From Isosphaera pallida ATCC 43644 (GTDB lineage Bacteria > Planctomycetota > Planctomycetia > Isosphaerales > Isosphaeraceae), in assembly GCF_000186345.1 (NCBI RefSeq), contig NC_014962.1, positions 1 to 64,000 on the forward strand: 64,000 bases of DNA. The letters are read 5' to 3'. Below are positions 20,757 to 28,640 of this stretch, in pieces (position 1 is the first letter of the stretch; each line of letters begins with the position of its first letter). The notes under the pieces are model-generated. The model was not told the DNA's origin and did not search any database. It worked only from the letters and a program-made list of their open reading frames with translations. The position numbers and the translations under genes were made by a program.

Positions 20757-21888
20757 CTATCTGCCCAAAGCGGCCGTCCTGGCGCGGACTTTGAAGCGAA
20801 CCAACCCCGAGGTGACGTTTCACCTGCTCATTTCGGATGACCTCCCGGACGACTGTCCCAAGGCCATCCTGGAGTCGTTCGACTCGATCGTGACGATTTG
20901 GGATCTGCCGCTGACCAATCTCGACTCCTGGACCTTCAAGCACAGTGTCGTCGAGCTTTGTACCGCGGTCAAGGGACCGATGGTCGAGTATCTGTTCGAT
21001 CGCGTGGGAGCTGAACGGGTCTACTACTTCGACCCCGACATGGTGGTGGTCGGTTCGCTGGCCGAACTCAACGCGAGGCTCTCGCAACACGCGGTGGTGC
21101 TGACGCCGCATCAGACCGTGCCGGAAACGAGCTTGCAGGCAATCGTGGACAACGAGATTTGCTCGCTGGCCCACGGGGTGTACAACCTGGGCTTTCTTGG
21201 GGTGCGTCGAACCGAGGAGGGGTTGAAGTTCGTCCGCTGGTGGGCCGATCGGCTGAGGCTGTTCTGTCACGACGACATTCCCCGCGGCCTGTTCACCGAC
21301 CAACGTTGGGTCGATTTGGCCCCAGCGTTCTTCGATGGAATCGGCGTGCTGCGCGACCCCGGCTACAACGTGGCTACCTGGAACCTCAGTACCCGTAGGG
21401 CGACCGGCCAGTCTCCTTGGAACATTCAAATTAATGGACGACCGTTGGTCTTCTATCACTTCTCCGGGTTGGACTCGGGCGCTCAATTAACCATGCTGGA
21501 ACGCTATGGGCGGGAAAGCCCAGTCCTCTTCGAACTGCGCGACTGGTATCTCGCCGAGTGCGAGTCGTACGGCCAAAGCCTGCTAGGCAACCGAACCAGC
21601 CGCTGGGGATGCTACGACAACGGCGAACCGATTACCCACGAACAACGGGTAGTCTACCGCAACCGCCTCGACCTTCAACAAGCCTTCCCCAATCCTTATC
21701 GGACCCAACCCGTTTCCAAAAGCTATTTTCATTGGTTCGCCGCAAATCATCGAAAGATGATCCTGCGCCGGGACAAACCCGAGCCAGCAATACGGACCAT
21801 GATTCGCCGTCATTCGCACCGGCCGCCGCTGAAGTGGGCTAAGAAGGCCTGGCACGCGCTGCGGACCTCGCCGCCTCCCACCATCTGA
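20728..21888 (+). CDS. Glycosyltransferase, GT8-like (GT-A fold)
   Basis: A 386-residue protein beginning MHAFTSVTANYLPKAAVLARTL, typical of nucleotide-diphospho-sugar transferases that retain anomeric configuration. The metal-binding DXD is YYFDPDMVVVG near 98-108. Later motifs HGVYNLGFLGV, FTDQRWVDLAP and VFYHFSG are the acceptor/donor loop elements seen in GT8-like and related proteins. A basic C-terminus (about 345-380) may bind membrane. GAGGA six bases before ATG 20728 supports the start, which lies inside the preceding gene. Sugar and acceptor unknown. Confidence 0.83.
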   Translation: MHAFTSVTANYLPKAAVLARTLKRTNPEVTFHLLISDDLPDDCPKAILESFDSIVTIWDLPLTNLDSWTFKHSVVELCTAVKGPMVEYLFDRVGAERVYYFDPDMVVVGSLAELNARLSQHAVVLTPHQTVPETSLQAIVDNEICSLAHGVYNLGFLGVRRTEEGLKFVRWWADRLRLFCHDDIPRGLFTDQRWVDLAPAFFDGIGVLRDPGYNVATWNLSTRRATGQSPWNIQINGRPLVFYHFSGLDSGAQLTMLERYGRESPVLFELRDWYLAECESYGQSLLGNRTSRWGCYDNGEPITHEQRVVYRNRLDLQQAFPNPYRTQPVSKSYFHWFAANHRKMILRRDKPEPAIRTMIRRHSHRPPLKWAKKAWHALRTSPPPTI

Positions 21889-21960
21889 TTCCTGAATTGG
21901 ATGCGGTTAACGCAATAATTCCGGTTGCGATCCGCGATCTCAAAACAAGACGTCAACAAA

Positions 21961-22055
21961 CCATCATCGATCCGATCAACGTCCTGAACCAAGAAGAACG
22001 AGGATCGGATCGAATTGGAGTGGTTTGATCTGGTCTGATCGAGTGGGATCAACAA
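21961..22055. other. GATC-rich intergenic stretch
   Basis: Seven GATC sites occur in about 85 bases between convergent genes, mostly in words such as GATCCGATC and GGATCGGATCG. No gene or hairpin with a T-run was identified. Confidence 0.4.
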
Positions 22056-22105
22056 ACCAAGGAATCAGAACAGGGGACGTTACCGCCGGAGTGGAGACCA
22101 ACCAG

Positions 22106-22333
22106 TCAGGGGGTGGTCTTGAACTCGTAGCCGGACCAATAGAAAATGAGCAACGCGCAACCAATGGTCATGGCGGCCATCGAGATGCCCAGAAGCGCGG
22201 TGTAGATATCGCTTTGAGCCTGGGGAACGCCAACCTTGCGGGTCTGGGCAGCGGGTTGAGCGCGTCGGGAAGAAGCGCCCCTCACCGCGCCGCGGGCGGG
22301 CTTAGAAGCCCCTTGGGAGCGTGGCCGAGACAA
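22106..22333 (-). CDS. Small single-pass membrane protein
   Basis: A 75-residue basic protein with one C-terminal membrane helix (IYTALLGISMAAMTIGCALLIFYW) and a short tail; the first 40 residues are Arg/Ala/Ser-rich. No family recognised. The start is an unusual TTG at 22333, supported by a full AGGAGG six bases upstream that lies inside the end of the preceding coiled-coil gene; the two genes overlap by 32 bases. This places it as the last gene of a three-gene membrane operon. A GTG about 50 bases further in is an alternative start. Confidence 0.72.
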   Translation of the reverse strand: MSRPRSQGASKPARGAVRGASSRRAQPAAQTRKVGVPQAQSDIYTALLGISMAAMTIGCALLIFYWSGYEFKTTP

Positions 22334-23156
22334 TGTCGCCCTCCTGCAGGAGTTTGCCCTGATAGGTTTTGCCTACGACCACCGCCGCCGATCGGTCGGG
22401 GTCGGTTTCGACGATCCGAATCTTCCCGAGGAACTCGGGAGGAGACGTGCGATAAACAAACAGCTCGTGGTCGGGGACCAGACCGACATCTGATCCGATC
22501 GAAATTTCAAGACGCTTATTCGAGGAATCGACCCGCAGGACGATACCCTCCACCTTGGGCGGGGCCGACACGCCGCGAATGGTGGCGATGTCGTCGTTGA
22601 AGCCTTTGGAGCGCATCCAGGCAGCGTAGGCAGCGTTGTCCTCGCGGAGGGTAGCATTCTGCGCCTTGGCGGTCGCCAATTCACGTGTCAGTTCGGCAAT
22701 CTTGGCGTTGAGATTAGTTTGCTCGATTTTCAAGGCGTTGGCGTCGTCCTGCGACTTCTTGAGATTGACCGAAAGCACCTCCATCTCTCGCAGGCGGAAC
22801 GCGGCCTCACTCTGGGCGGCTTCAAGCGCGCGATTCACCACTTCAAGTTCCGTGCGAGCCGCTTTCCGATCGTCCTCGATGGCAGTGATAGTGTTGCCAA
22901 TCGTTTCGAGCTGCTCCTTGAGTTTTTGGACCTCTTGAGCGAGATTAACTCGATCCGATTCTGCGTTGGAAAGGTCTTGGGTGAGGCGATCCCGCTCAGC
23001 GCGAATAGCGGCGAGGTCGCGGTTGAATTGGTCCCGCTGCTTGGTCAGCTCGACACGATGGTTCTTGGCGGTCGCAAAGACGACGGAAGCCAAGCTCGCG
23101 AACAAAATCGAGAAGACCAAGATCACCAGGACGAGGATTTTCCCGACAAAGTTCAT
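22302..23156 (-). CDS. Membrane-anchored coiled-coil protein
   Basis: A 284-residue protein with an N-terminal membrane anchor (FVGKILVLVILVFSILFASL), then an uninterrupted coiled coil from about residue 32 to 185, and a small globular C-terminal domain (VEGIVLRVDSSNKRLEISIG, then VPDHELFVYRTSP). The C-terminal part looks like an OB/SH3-type beta barrel, similar in layout to MreC-like and septum-associated proteins, but it is not MreC. Function unknown; a role as an envelope or division scaffold is inference. It follows a gene with the same anchor-plus-coil plan and overlaps the small membrane protein gene. Confidence 0.78.
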   Translation of the reverse strand: MNFVGKILVLVILVFSILFASLASVVFATAKNHRVELTKQRDQFNRDLAAIRAERDRLTQDLSNAESDRVNLAQEVQKLKEQLETIGNTITAIEDDRKAARTELEVVNRALEAAQSEAAFRLREMEVLSVNLKKSQDDANALKIEQTNLNAKIAELTRELATAKAQNATLREDNAAYAAWMRSKGFNDDIATIRGVSAPPKVEGIVLRVDSSNKRLEISIGSDVGLVPDHELFVYRTSPPEFLGKIRIVETDPDRSAAVVVGKTYQGKLLQEGDIVSATLPRGF

Positions 23157-23305
23157 AGCCGGCTCCCGAGAAACTCATCAATACGAAACGGGAAGGAAAT
23201 CATCCTCAATCCAACGATACAACAAATTGGATCGGGTAAGAATCCACGAACCATCGAATCCGAACAATCCAACCATCGAACCCCAAGACCTGGCCACGAG
23301 TGAGT

Positions 23306-23869
23306 TCATTCATTCACGGCGGTCACAACAGAGCCCGACGCGGAAGAGAGGCGTCTGAGGTCAGCCTCGTTCTTCGAGACAACTTCAACCTGACGGCGAA
23401 GGTTGACGATCCGATCATTGAGTAGTTGATTTTGCTGGTCATACTCGCGGGTCTGGAGGCGAATAGCACGCAGGTTGTCGATAGCATCATCGACCTGGTT
23501 GGCGGTCTCGCGGGTTTGCTCCAGCAGTTCGTTGGTGCGCACACGGACCTCGGCCAACGACTTGCGGGCGGATTCGATGTCGCGGGACACCTTGGTGGCG
23601 TCGGTGTCGAGTTGTTTGATTTGGGTTTCGTAGGCGGTTTGAAGATCGGCCAACTTCTTTTTGGCTTGCTCAGCGCGGGCGTTTTGGAACAGGGTGCGTT
23701 CTTCGTATTTCACTTTCTCTTGGCGCAATTCGTTGATCGACTTGTTGACTTCGGCGATGCGGGCATCCCACTTGGAGGGGATGGCGACCACGGCGATGGC
23801 CAATCCGAGGAGATACAGGCTCAGGGTGGTGATCAAGACCACGAACACTTTTCCGAGTTTGGTCGTCAT
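23306..23869 (-). CDS. Membrane-anchored coiled-coil protein, paralogue of the next gene
   Basis: A 187-residue protein: anchor KLGKVFVVLITTLSLYLLGL at the N-terminus, then coiled coil from about residue 35 to the end, with no globular domain. The anchor (GK-V-V-I-S pattern) matches that of the 22302-23156 product, which suggests common descent. ATG 23869 was chosen because it starts at the anchor; the open frame runs on upstream without coding character. Between the two genes are 149 AT-rich bases with the 10-bp word AACCATCGAA repeated at 23249 and 23271. Confidence 0.75.
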   Translation of the reverse strand: MTTKLGKVFVVLITTLSLYLLGLAIAVVAIPSKWDARIAEVNKSINELRQEKVKYEERTLFQNARAEQAKKKLADLQTAYETQIKQLDTDATKVSRDIESARKSLAEVRVRTNELLEQTRETANQVDDAIDNLRAIRLQTREYDQQNQLLNDRIVNLRRQVEVVSKNEADLRRLSSASGSVVTAVNE

Positions 23870-24339
23870 AGCCCGCAACCTCAAACCCGATCGCATAAAG
23901 GATCCATCCGCGCGTCGGGGTGTCGCATTTCCCTGGAGCGATCGAATCGAAGCCGGAACGAACACAGCGTCGTACAACGACGGAGGATCGTGCAGCCGTC
24001 CGATATTGGCATCGTAGCGGGCACCAGGGGGAGTGGACAAGGGGACGCGGGAGGAGGAGGGGAAAAACCTCGAACGATCCCCGAGCGTGGGGGCGGGGGG
24101 GGGCGTTCGATTGGGCGAAGCCAAGGAGAATCTAACCCGTCGCCGTGACCCTGGCAAATCGGCCTCGGGAACGGCGACGGTCTTTGGGGTCGCAACAGTT
24201 CGATCGGGGGGATTGTGGCGTCCCGGCGTGGGTGTTCCGTGTGGTGGTGTGGGGTTTGAGTGGGACGGCGGACGGCGGGCTAAAGTGGGATTGGGATTGA
24301 AGTGGGTCGGGTCGGGACGGGGCGGGACGGGTCACGTTT
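23870..24339. other. Gap with G-rich tracts between trxB and the coiled-coil operon
   Basis: About 470 bases between co-oriented minus-strand genes. The plus strand is strongly G-rich near 24070-24110 and again at 24285-24331. It should contain the promoter of the coiled-coil operon; none is obvious. Confidence 0.4.
24287..24331 (+). other. Potential G-quadruplex motif
   Basis: Eight runs of three or four G occur on the plus strand in 45 bases; the last six (24304-24331) are separated by loops of only one or two bases. This satisfies the standard G3+N1-7 rule several times over. It lies directly beyond the trxB stop codon, so the trxB transcript carries the C-rich complement. Confidence 0.6.
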
Positions 24340-25377
24340 TCAGGCGTGGGGCCGGGTGGCTTCGAGCCACTTTTCGCAGTCGATGGCGGCCATGCAACCC
24401 ATTCCGGCGGCGGTGACAGCTTGGCGGTAGTGGGTGTCCACCACGTCGCCGGCGGCGAAGACCCCTTCGACACTGGTGGCGGTGCCGTAGTTGGGCATCG
24501 AGTCGAGCAGACCGGCGGGGGCTTCCACTCCTTTCCAGCACAAGGCCAGGCGGTTGAGCAGGTAGCCCTCGGGGGTCATTGCCACTTGGCCTTGGTAGAT
24601 GTCGGTGTTGGGGCTGTGACCGATCGCCAGGAACAGGCCGTCGAGTTCCAAAGTCACGTCGGGCTCGCCGGTGGTCGAAGCCAGCCGGACGGCCTTGAGT
24701 TGGGCTTCGGGTTCGTGGTCGCCCAGGTACTCGGCGACGGTGCGGTTCCAAAGCGGCTCGATCTTGGGGTTGGTCAGCAAACGTTGTTGCATGATTTTGC
24801 TGGCGCGGAGCTCGTGACGGCGGTGGATCAAAAACACCTTGGAGGCGAAGCGGGTTAGGAAGGTGGCTTCCTCCACAGCGGTGTCGCCGCCGCCGACCAC
24901 GCCGACGACCTTGCCTCGGTACAGCGCCCCGTCGCAGGTGGCGCAGGTGGAAAGCCCATGACCCATGAACGTCATCTCATGGGGTAGATCTAACAGGCGG
25001 GCGTCGGCACCCCCAGCGATGATGAGGCCGTCGCAGGTGTATTCGACCGACTCGCGCTTCTCCAGGTCTGGCTTGGCAACCAGGTGAAATGGACGACGCG
25101 AAAGGTCGATCTTGACCACATTGTCGTGGTGGAAGCGGGCTCCGAATCGCTCGGCCTGGCGACGCATCAACTCGATGAGTTCGGGACCTTGGACCCCCTG
25201 GGGGAATCCTGGATAGTTTTCCACGTCGGTGGTCCACATCAATTGACCGCCGGGCACCCGGCCGCGGGGCTTGAAGCCGTCCAGCACGATCGGGGAGAGG
25301 TTAGCGCGGGCGGTGTACAGCGCGGAGGTCAGTCCCGCGCAACCCGCGCCGATGATGATGACGGACGAGTGGGGCAT
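24340..25377 (-). CDS. trxB: Thioredoxin reductase
   Basis: Transfers electrons from NADPH through FAD and a redox disulfide to thioredoxin. The 345-residue product begins VIIIGAGCAGLTSALYTARA (FAD site), has the redox pair Cys145-Cys148 in STCATCDG, an NADPH-binding GVVGGGDTAVEEA, and the C-terminal FAD contact GVFAAGDVVD followed by YRQAVTAAGMGCMAA. Length is close to the usual 310-340. ATG 25377 coincides with the conserved N-terminus; the frame extends upstream to 25785 without similarity. It is divergent from csrA. Confidence 0.95.
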   Translation of the reverse strand: MPHSSVIIIGAGCAGLTSALYTARANLSPIVLDGFKPRGRVPGGQLMWTTDVENYPGFPQGVQGPELIELMRRQAERFGARFHHDNVVKIDLSRRPFHLVAKPDLEKRESVEYTCDGLIIAGGADARLLDLPHEMTFMGHGLSTCATCDGALYRGKVVGVVGGGDTAVEEATFLTRFASKVFLIHRRHELRASKIMQQRLLTNPKIEPLWNRTVAEYLGDHEPEAQLKAVRLASTTGEPDVTLELDGLFLAIGHSPNTDIYQGQVAMTPEGYLLNRLALCWKGVEAPAGLLDSMPNYGTATSVEGVFAAGDVVDTHYRQAVTAAGMGCMAAIDCEKWLEATRPHA

Positions 25378-25861
25378 CGTCGGGATTCCGTTGAAGCGAG
25401 CCGGGTTCAGGGCAGTGGGATTAAGTATGGCACAGACCCTCGGTTTCTCCAAGGGGCGCGTTGTGAACCCGCGTCGGCCCCAACGCCAACGCGGTGGCAA
25501 TTGGTCGCGGTGTCCAGGCGTGGGGACCGACTGGTGGGTGATGGTCCGTCGTGGGCGCGGGTCATGTTCTATGCTTCGATCGCCGGGTGGAACGCCTTGG
25601 GGCGTGTCAACCAACGCGGGGGTTTGGGGCTGGACCAAGCCGGATGGGAGATCAGGATCGCCGTCGGAACCGATGATCCGTGGGCCGAGGCGCGGCGGGC
25701 AACCGATCGCGCGACCTTCTCGGCGATCCATTCCGATCCGAGCCGCTCCGCTCCGCTTTGCCGCGATCCGCGTGACCACCTCCACGTCAGACCGGCCCGG
25801 CTCTCTGGTTCGAGGATGCGACCCAACCGAGTCATGGAACGGAACAAGGGGGGCGGCCCGT
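25378..25861. other. Divergent gap between trxB and csrA
   Basis: About 480 bases. Overlapping frames on both strands are extensions of trxB and csrA frames and carry no recognisable domain. Both promoters must lie here. Confidence 0.4.
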
Positions 25862-26134
25862 ATGCTGGTTCTCAGCCGAAAGCTGATGGAGAAGGTGTAT
25901 ATCGGCGACGATATCTGCGTGACCGTCGTGCGCCTGGAGAACGGTCAAGTCCGATTGGGGATCGACGCCCCCCGACACATTCCTGTGGTTCGCGCCGAGT
26001 TGCAGGACCAGACACGGAACCGGCGTGGGGGAACGCCCGCGCGTGCCTCGGCTCACCCCACTTCTTCTCACCCTCACTCTCACCATCACACACCGCCCCA
26101 GGGTTTGAAGACCGCCTCCACTTCATCTCGCTGA
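25862..26134 (+). CDS. csrA: Carbon storage regulator CsrA with His-rich tail
   Basis: A small RNA-binding protein that controls translation by binding GGA motifs near ribosome binding sites. Residues 1-49 are a complete CsrA fold: MLVLSRKLMEKVYIGDDICV, LGIDAPRHIPVVRAEL, with Leu4 and Arg44 equivalents (the Arg of VVRAEL) that contact RNA. The protein is 90 residues instead of the usual 60-70: the extra tail has a basic QTRNRRGG, a Ser/His block (SSHPHSHHH) and ends in TASTSSR. SD-like GGGGGG lies 8 bases before ATG 25862 and contains potential CsrA-type contact near the start. No fliW or flagellar genes are adjacent. Confidence 0.9.
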   Translation: MLVLSRKLMEKVYIGDDICVTVVRLENGQVRLGIDAPRHIPVVRAELQDQTRNRRGGTPARASAHPTSSHPHSHHHTPPQGLKTASTSSR

Positions 26135-26376
26135 CAACGGAGCGGGATGGGGGGAGGGGTCGGTCCAGTCCCAGGGTTCGGACAGGTTGGATTTTGGTTT
26201 CGATGTGCCAGACGGGTCGGCAATCAAACTCCACTCAACCCCTGGCATCGACCTTGCATTCGACCGCTCTTTGAACTTGGGCAGCATGGAGCGGGGTCAA
26301 GTTGGGCCGGACCGCGATGTGAGTAGGTAGCCCCAGGCGCGCGCTGATCAGCCGGAACGCGTCGGGGCGTTGAGGT

Positions 26377-27087
26377 TCAAGATTCGGCTAGCCCGGTCTC
26401 GCGGAAGCGGTAGCCCACTCCCCGCACGGTTTCGATCAGGTCGGCGGAATGGTTGAGCTTCTTGCGAAGGCTTTTGATGTGAACGTCGATGGTGCGTTCC
26501 AGGACGACAGCGTCCTCGCCCATCGCGGCGTCCATGAGTTCATGGCGGGTGAAGGCGCGACCTGCCTGGCGCATCAGAGCCTCCAGCAGGCGGAACTCGG
26601 TGGGGGTCAACAGCAGTTCTTCGTTGTTGCACAGGGCCCGGTGGCGGTGGCGGTCGATGACGACGCCGTGACGCTCCACCACGAGGTCGCCGTTTTTGGC
26701 GTCCTCGGTTTGGCGACGCCGGTTGAGTTGGGTCTTGATCCGCTGGATCAGCACTTTCATCCGGTAGGGCTTGGACACATAGTCGTCGGCCCCCATTGCG
26801 AATCCCACGAGCTCGTCGGTTTCTTCGGTCTTGGCGGTGAGCATGATCACCGGCACGTCACGGGTGCGGGAATCGGCCCGTAGTTCACGACAGACCTCCA
26901 GGCCGGGTTTGACCGGCAGCATCAGATCCAGCACGATTAGGTCGGGCAGCTTGACCTGAGCCTGACGCAGGCCGTCCTGGCCGTCGAAAGCGGTCATAAC
27001 CTCGAACCCTTCGCGTTCAAGGTTGATCGCCAGCACCTCCACCAGCGATCGTTCGTCGTCAATCACCAGGATGCGCGGCTTGGACAT
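26377..27087 (-). CDS. OmpR/PhoB-family response regulator
   Basis: A 236-residue DNA-binding response regulator. The receiver domain has the acidic pair Asp10-Asp11, phospho-acceptor Asp54 in LIVLDLMLP, Thr84 in MLTAK and Lys106 in YVSKPY. The winged-helix output domain ends in the usual TVRGVGYRF. Similarity of the receiver (DGLRQAQ, LPVKPGLEVCRELR) and the PstB-like gene upstream on the same strand suggest a PhoB-type phosphate regulator. No histidine kinase is in the window, so its partner is elsewhere or beyond another locus. A protein-like frame continues past its stop codon in the +1 frame. Confidence 0.88.
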   Translation of the reverse strand: MSKPRILVIDDERSLVEVLAINLEREGFEVMTAFDGQDGLRQAQVKLPDLIVLDLMLPVKPGLEVCRELRADSRTRDVPVIMLTAKTEETDELVGFAMGADDYVSKPYRMKVLIQRIKTQLNRRRQTEDAKNGDLVVERHGVVIDRHRHRALCNNEELLLTPTEFRLLEALMRQAGRAFTRHELMDAAMGEDAVVLERTIDVHIKSLRKKLNHSADLIETVRGVGYRFRETGLAES

Positions 27088-27346
27088 GGCTCGACTCGAT
27101 TCCAGACGAACGGACGGACCCGCCTGCTCGGGCGGCGACGATGCGTTGTCACGGCCAGCCCGTCGGTCGGCGGCAATGACGACGCCACGTTGTCTTTCTT
27201 AGAGACCATCATACACCCCACCATGATGCGCTCCGATGAGGAATGTGTGAAGGAACGATGAAATCGACCGATGCCAGAGTGTTCCGTGGGATGAGGCTCT
27301 TGAATGGGACTGGAGTGGCAGCGGGCATCTCGCTAGAAGGGGGCGT

Positions 27347-28240
27347 TCAGCCTACCCGTCCGGTGATGTAGGCTTCGGTGCGGGGGTCGCGGGGGGTGGT
27401 GAAGATGGTTTCGGTCGCGGCGGCTTCGACGAGGAGGCCAGTGGGTCGGGTGGGGTCGGGCGAAGCGTCGTCCAGCGCGAGGCAGGCGGTCAGGTCGCTG
27501 ATCCGTTTAGCTTGGGCGAGGTTGTGGGTGACGATCACCATCGTCATCCCGTCCTTGAACTTCAGGTCCATCAGCGCCTCTTCGAGTTGCGCCGTGGCAC
27601 CCGGATCGAGCGAAGCGCAAGGTTCGTCCAACAGCAGGGCTTCAGGTTCAACCGCCAGGGCCCGGGCCAGACAGAGACGTTGACTTGGACCTGGGGGCAA
27701 TGCCTGTGCCGGGCTTTGCAGCTTGTCCTTGACCTCGTCCCAGAGGCGGGCGCGACGCAAGGCGATCTCGACCTTCTCTTCCAGGTGTTCCACCGGACCT
27801 TTGAGCCGGATCGCCCAAGCGACGTTCTCGAAGATCGACTTCGAGAAGGGTTGGGGTTGGGGGAAGATCATGCCGACTCGTCGCCTCAGTTCATCCACCC
27901 GAATGGTGGGGTCGTGGATGTCGCGTCCTTCGAGTTGGATGGTTCCCTCGACCCGAAGCAGGGGGGTCAGGTCGGTGAGGCGGTTGAAAGCCCGCAGCAG
28001 CGTACTCTTGCCGCAACCAGAGGGGCCGATCAGGGCGGTGATCCGTTCGCGGGGAATGGCGAGGTTGACGTCACGCACCACCAGGTGCCGTCCGTGCCAG
28101 ATCCTCACGCGATGGGTGGTCAGAAGCGACGACCAGACGGGGGAATCCGATCGTGGCCGACTAGAAGCCGACGCGGGCGGGGCCGCGTTCAAACCGGACG
28201 GCGACGAGGCGGCGACCGATTCGGAGTTGAAGGAGGGCAT
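27347..28240 (-). CDS. pstB: PstB-like phosphate ABC transporter ATPase, divergent
   Basis: An ABC ATPase whose overall sequence matches PstB, the motor of phosphate uptake: Walker A GPSGCGKST at 72-80, RAFNRLTDL, RRRVGMIF, SKSIFENVAWAIRL, RLCLARALAVEPEALLLDEPCASLDP and His239 of the H-loop. Two motifs are altered: the signature, normally LSGGQQQRL, reads LPPGPSQRL (181-189), and the Q-loop FQKPNPF reads FPQPQPF (126-132), removing the usual Gln. A 40-residue Ser/Pro-rich N-terminal extension is also present. ATG 28240 was preferred to TTG 28282. No pstS, pstC or pstA is nearby. It may hydrolyse ATP poorly or serve a regulatory role; this is inference. Confidence 0.85.
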   Translation of the reverse strand: MPSFNSESVAASSPSGLNAAPPASASSRPRSDSPVWSSLLTTHRVRIWHGRHLVVRDVNLAIPRERITALIGPSGCGKSTLLRAFNRLTDLTPLLRVEGTIQLEGRDIHDPTIRVDELRRRVGMIFPQPQPFSKSIFENVAWAIRLKGPVEHLEEKVEIALRRARLWDEVKDKLQSPAQALPPGPSQRLCLARALAVEPEALLLDEPCASLDPGATAQLEEALMDLKFKDGMTMVIVTHNLAQAKRISDLTACLALDDASPDPTRPTGLLVEAAATETIFTTPRDPRTEAYITGRVG

Positions 28241-28640
28241 GGCCGTCACCCCCAATCCCAACGCAAAACGATGGGAGAACAACGACGTGAAGTGAGCGGA
28301 TCAATCAAATCGAAAAAAGATAAAGCGCAACCCCTCGCGCACAATCAAAGCAAAGGATGACCCCCCTTGGGTACCCTTGATGAACATGGGCGTCGCGCCT
28401 GGGTGTGAACCGCGTGAGTCGCGGCGTGCGAGACCACCAACCCGACTAGTCCCCAGGGCATGGTCGGTTCCCTTGGCGTGAAAATCAAGGGTCCGCCCCG
28501 GTTTCACAACTCTTGGCCCGGTCGGAGGTCCTGTCGATCAGCTAAACTTGCCGTAGTTGACCGGGGGAAATTCGTTTCAGCCGGCCGGCTTGGTTGAGTT
28601 CAGAAGCTCCGAAAGTGGGCGCGGGAGGTCAACGCGAAGC
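28241..28640. other. Divergent gap between pstB-like and GT2 genes
   Basis: About 400 bases with no gene I can support. A short A-rich stretch (28305-28325) is the only AT-rich island and may hold the promoter of the pstB-like gene on the minus strand. Confidence 0.35.

Noticed and set aside
25084-26274. Plus-strand open frame of 396 codons across trxB and csrA
   Set aside because: Overlaps trxB in antisense and csrA in another frame; both real genes have clear motifs and start signals.
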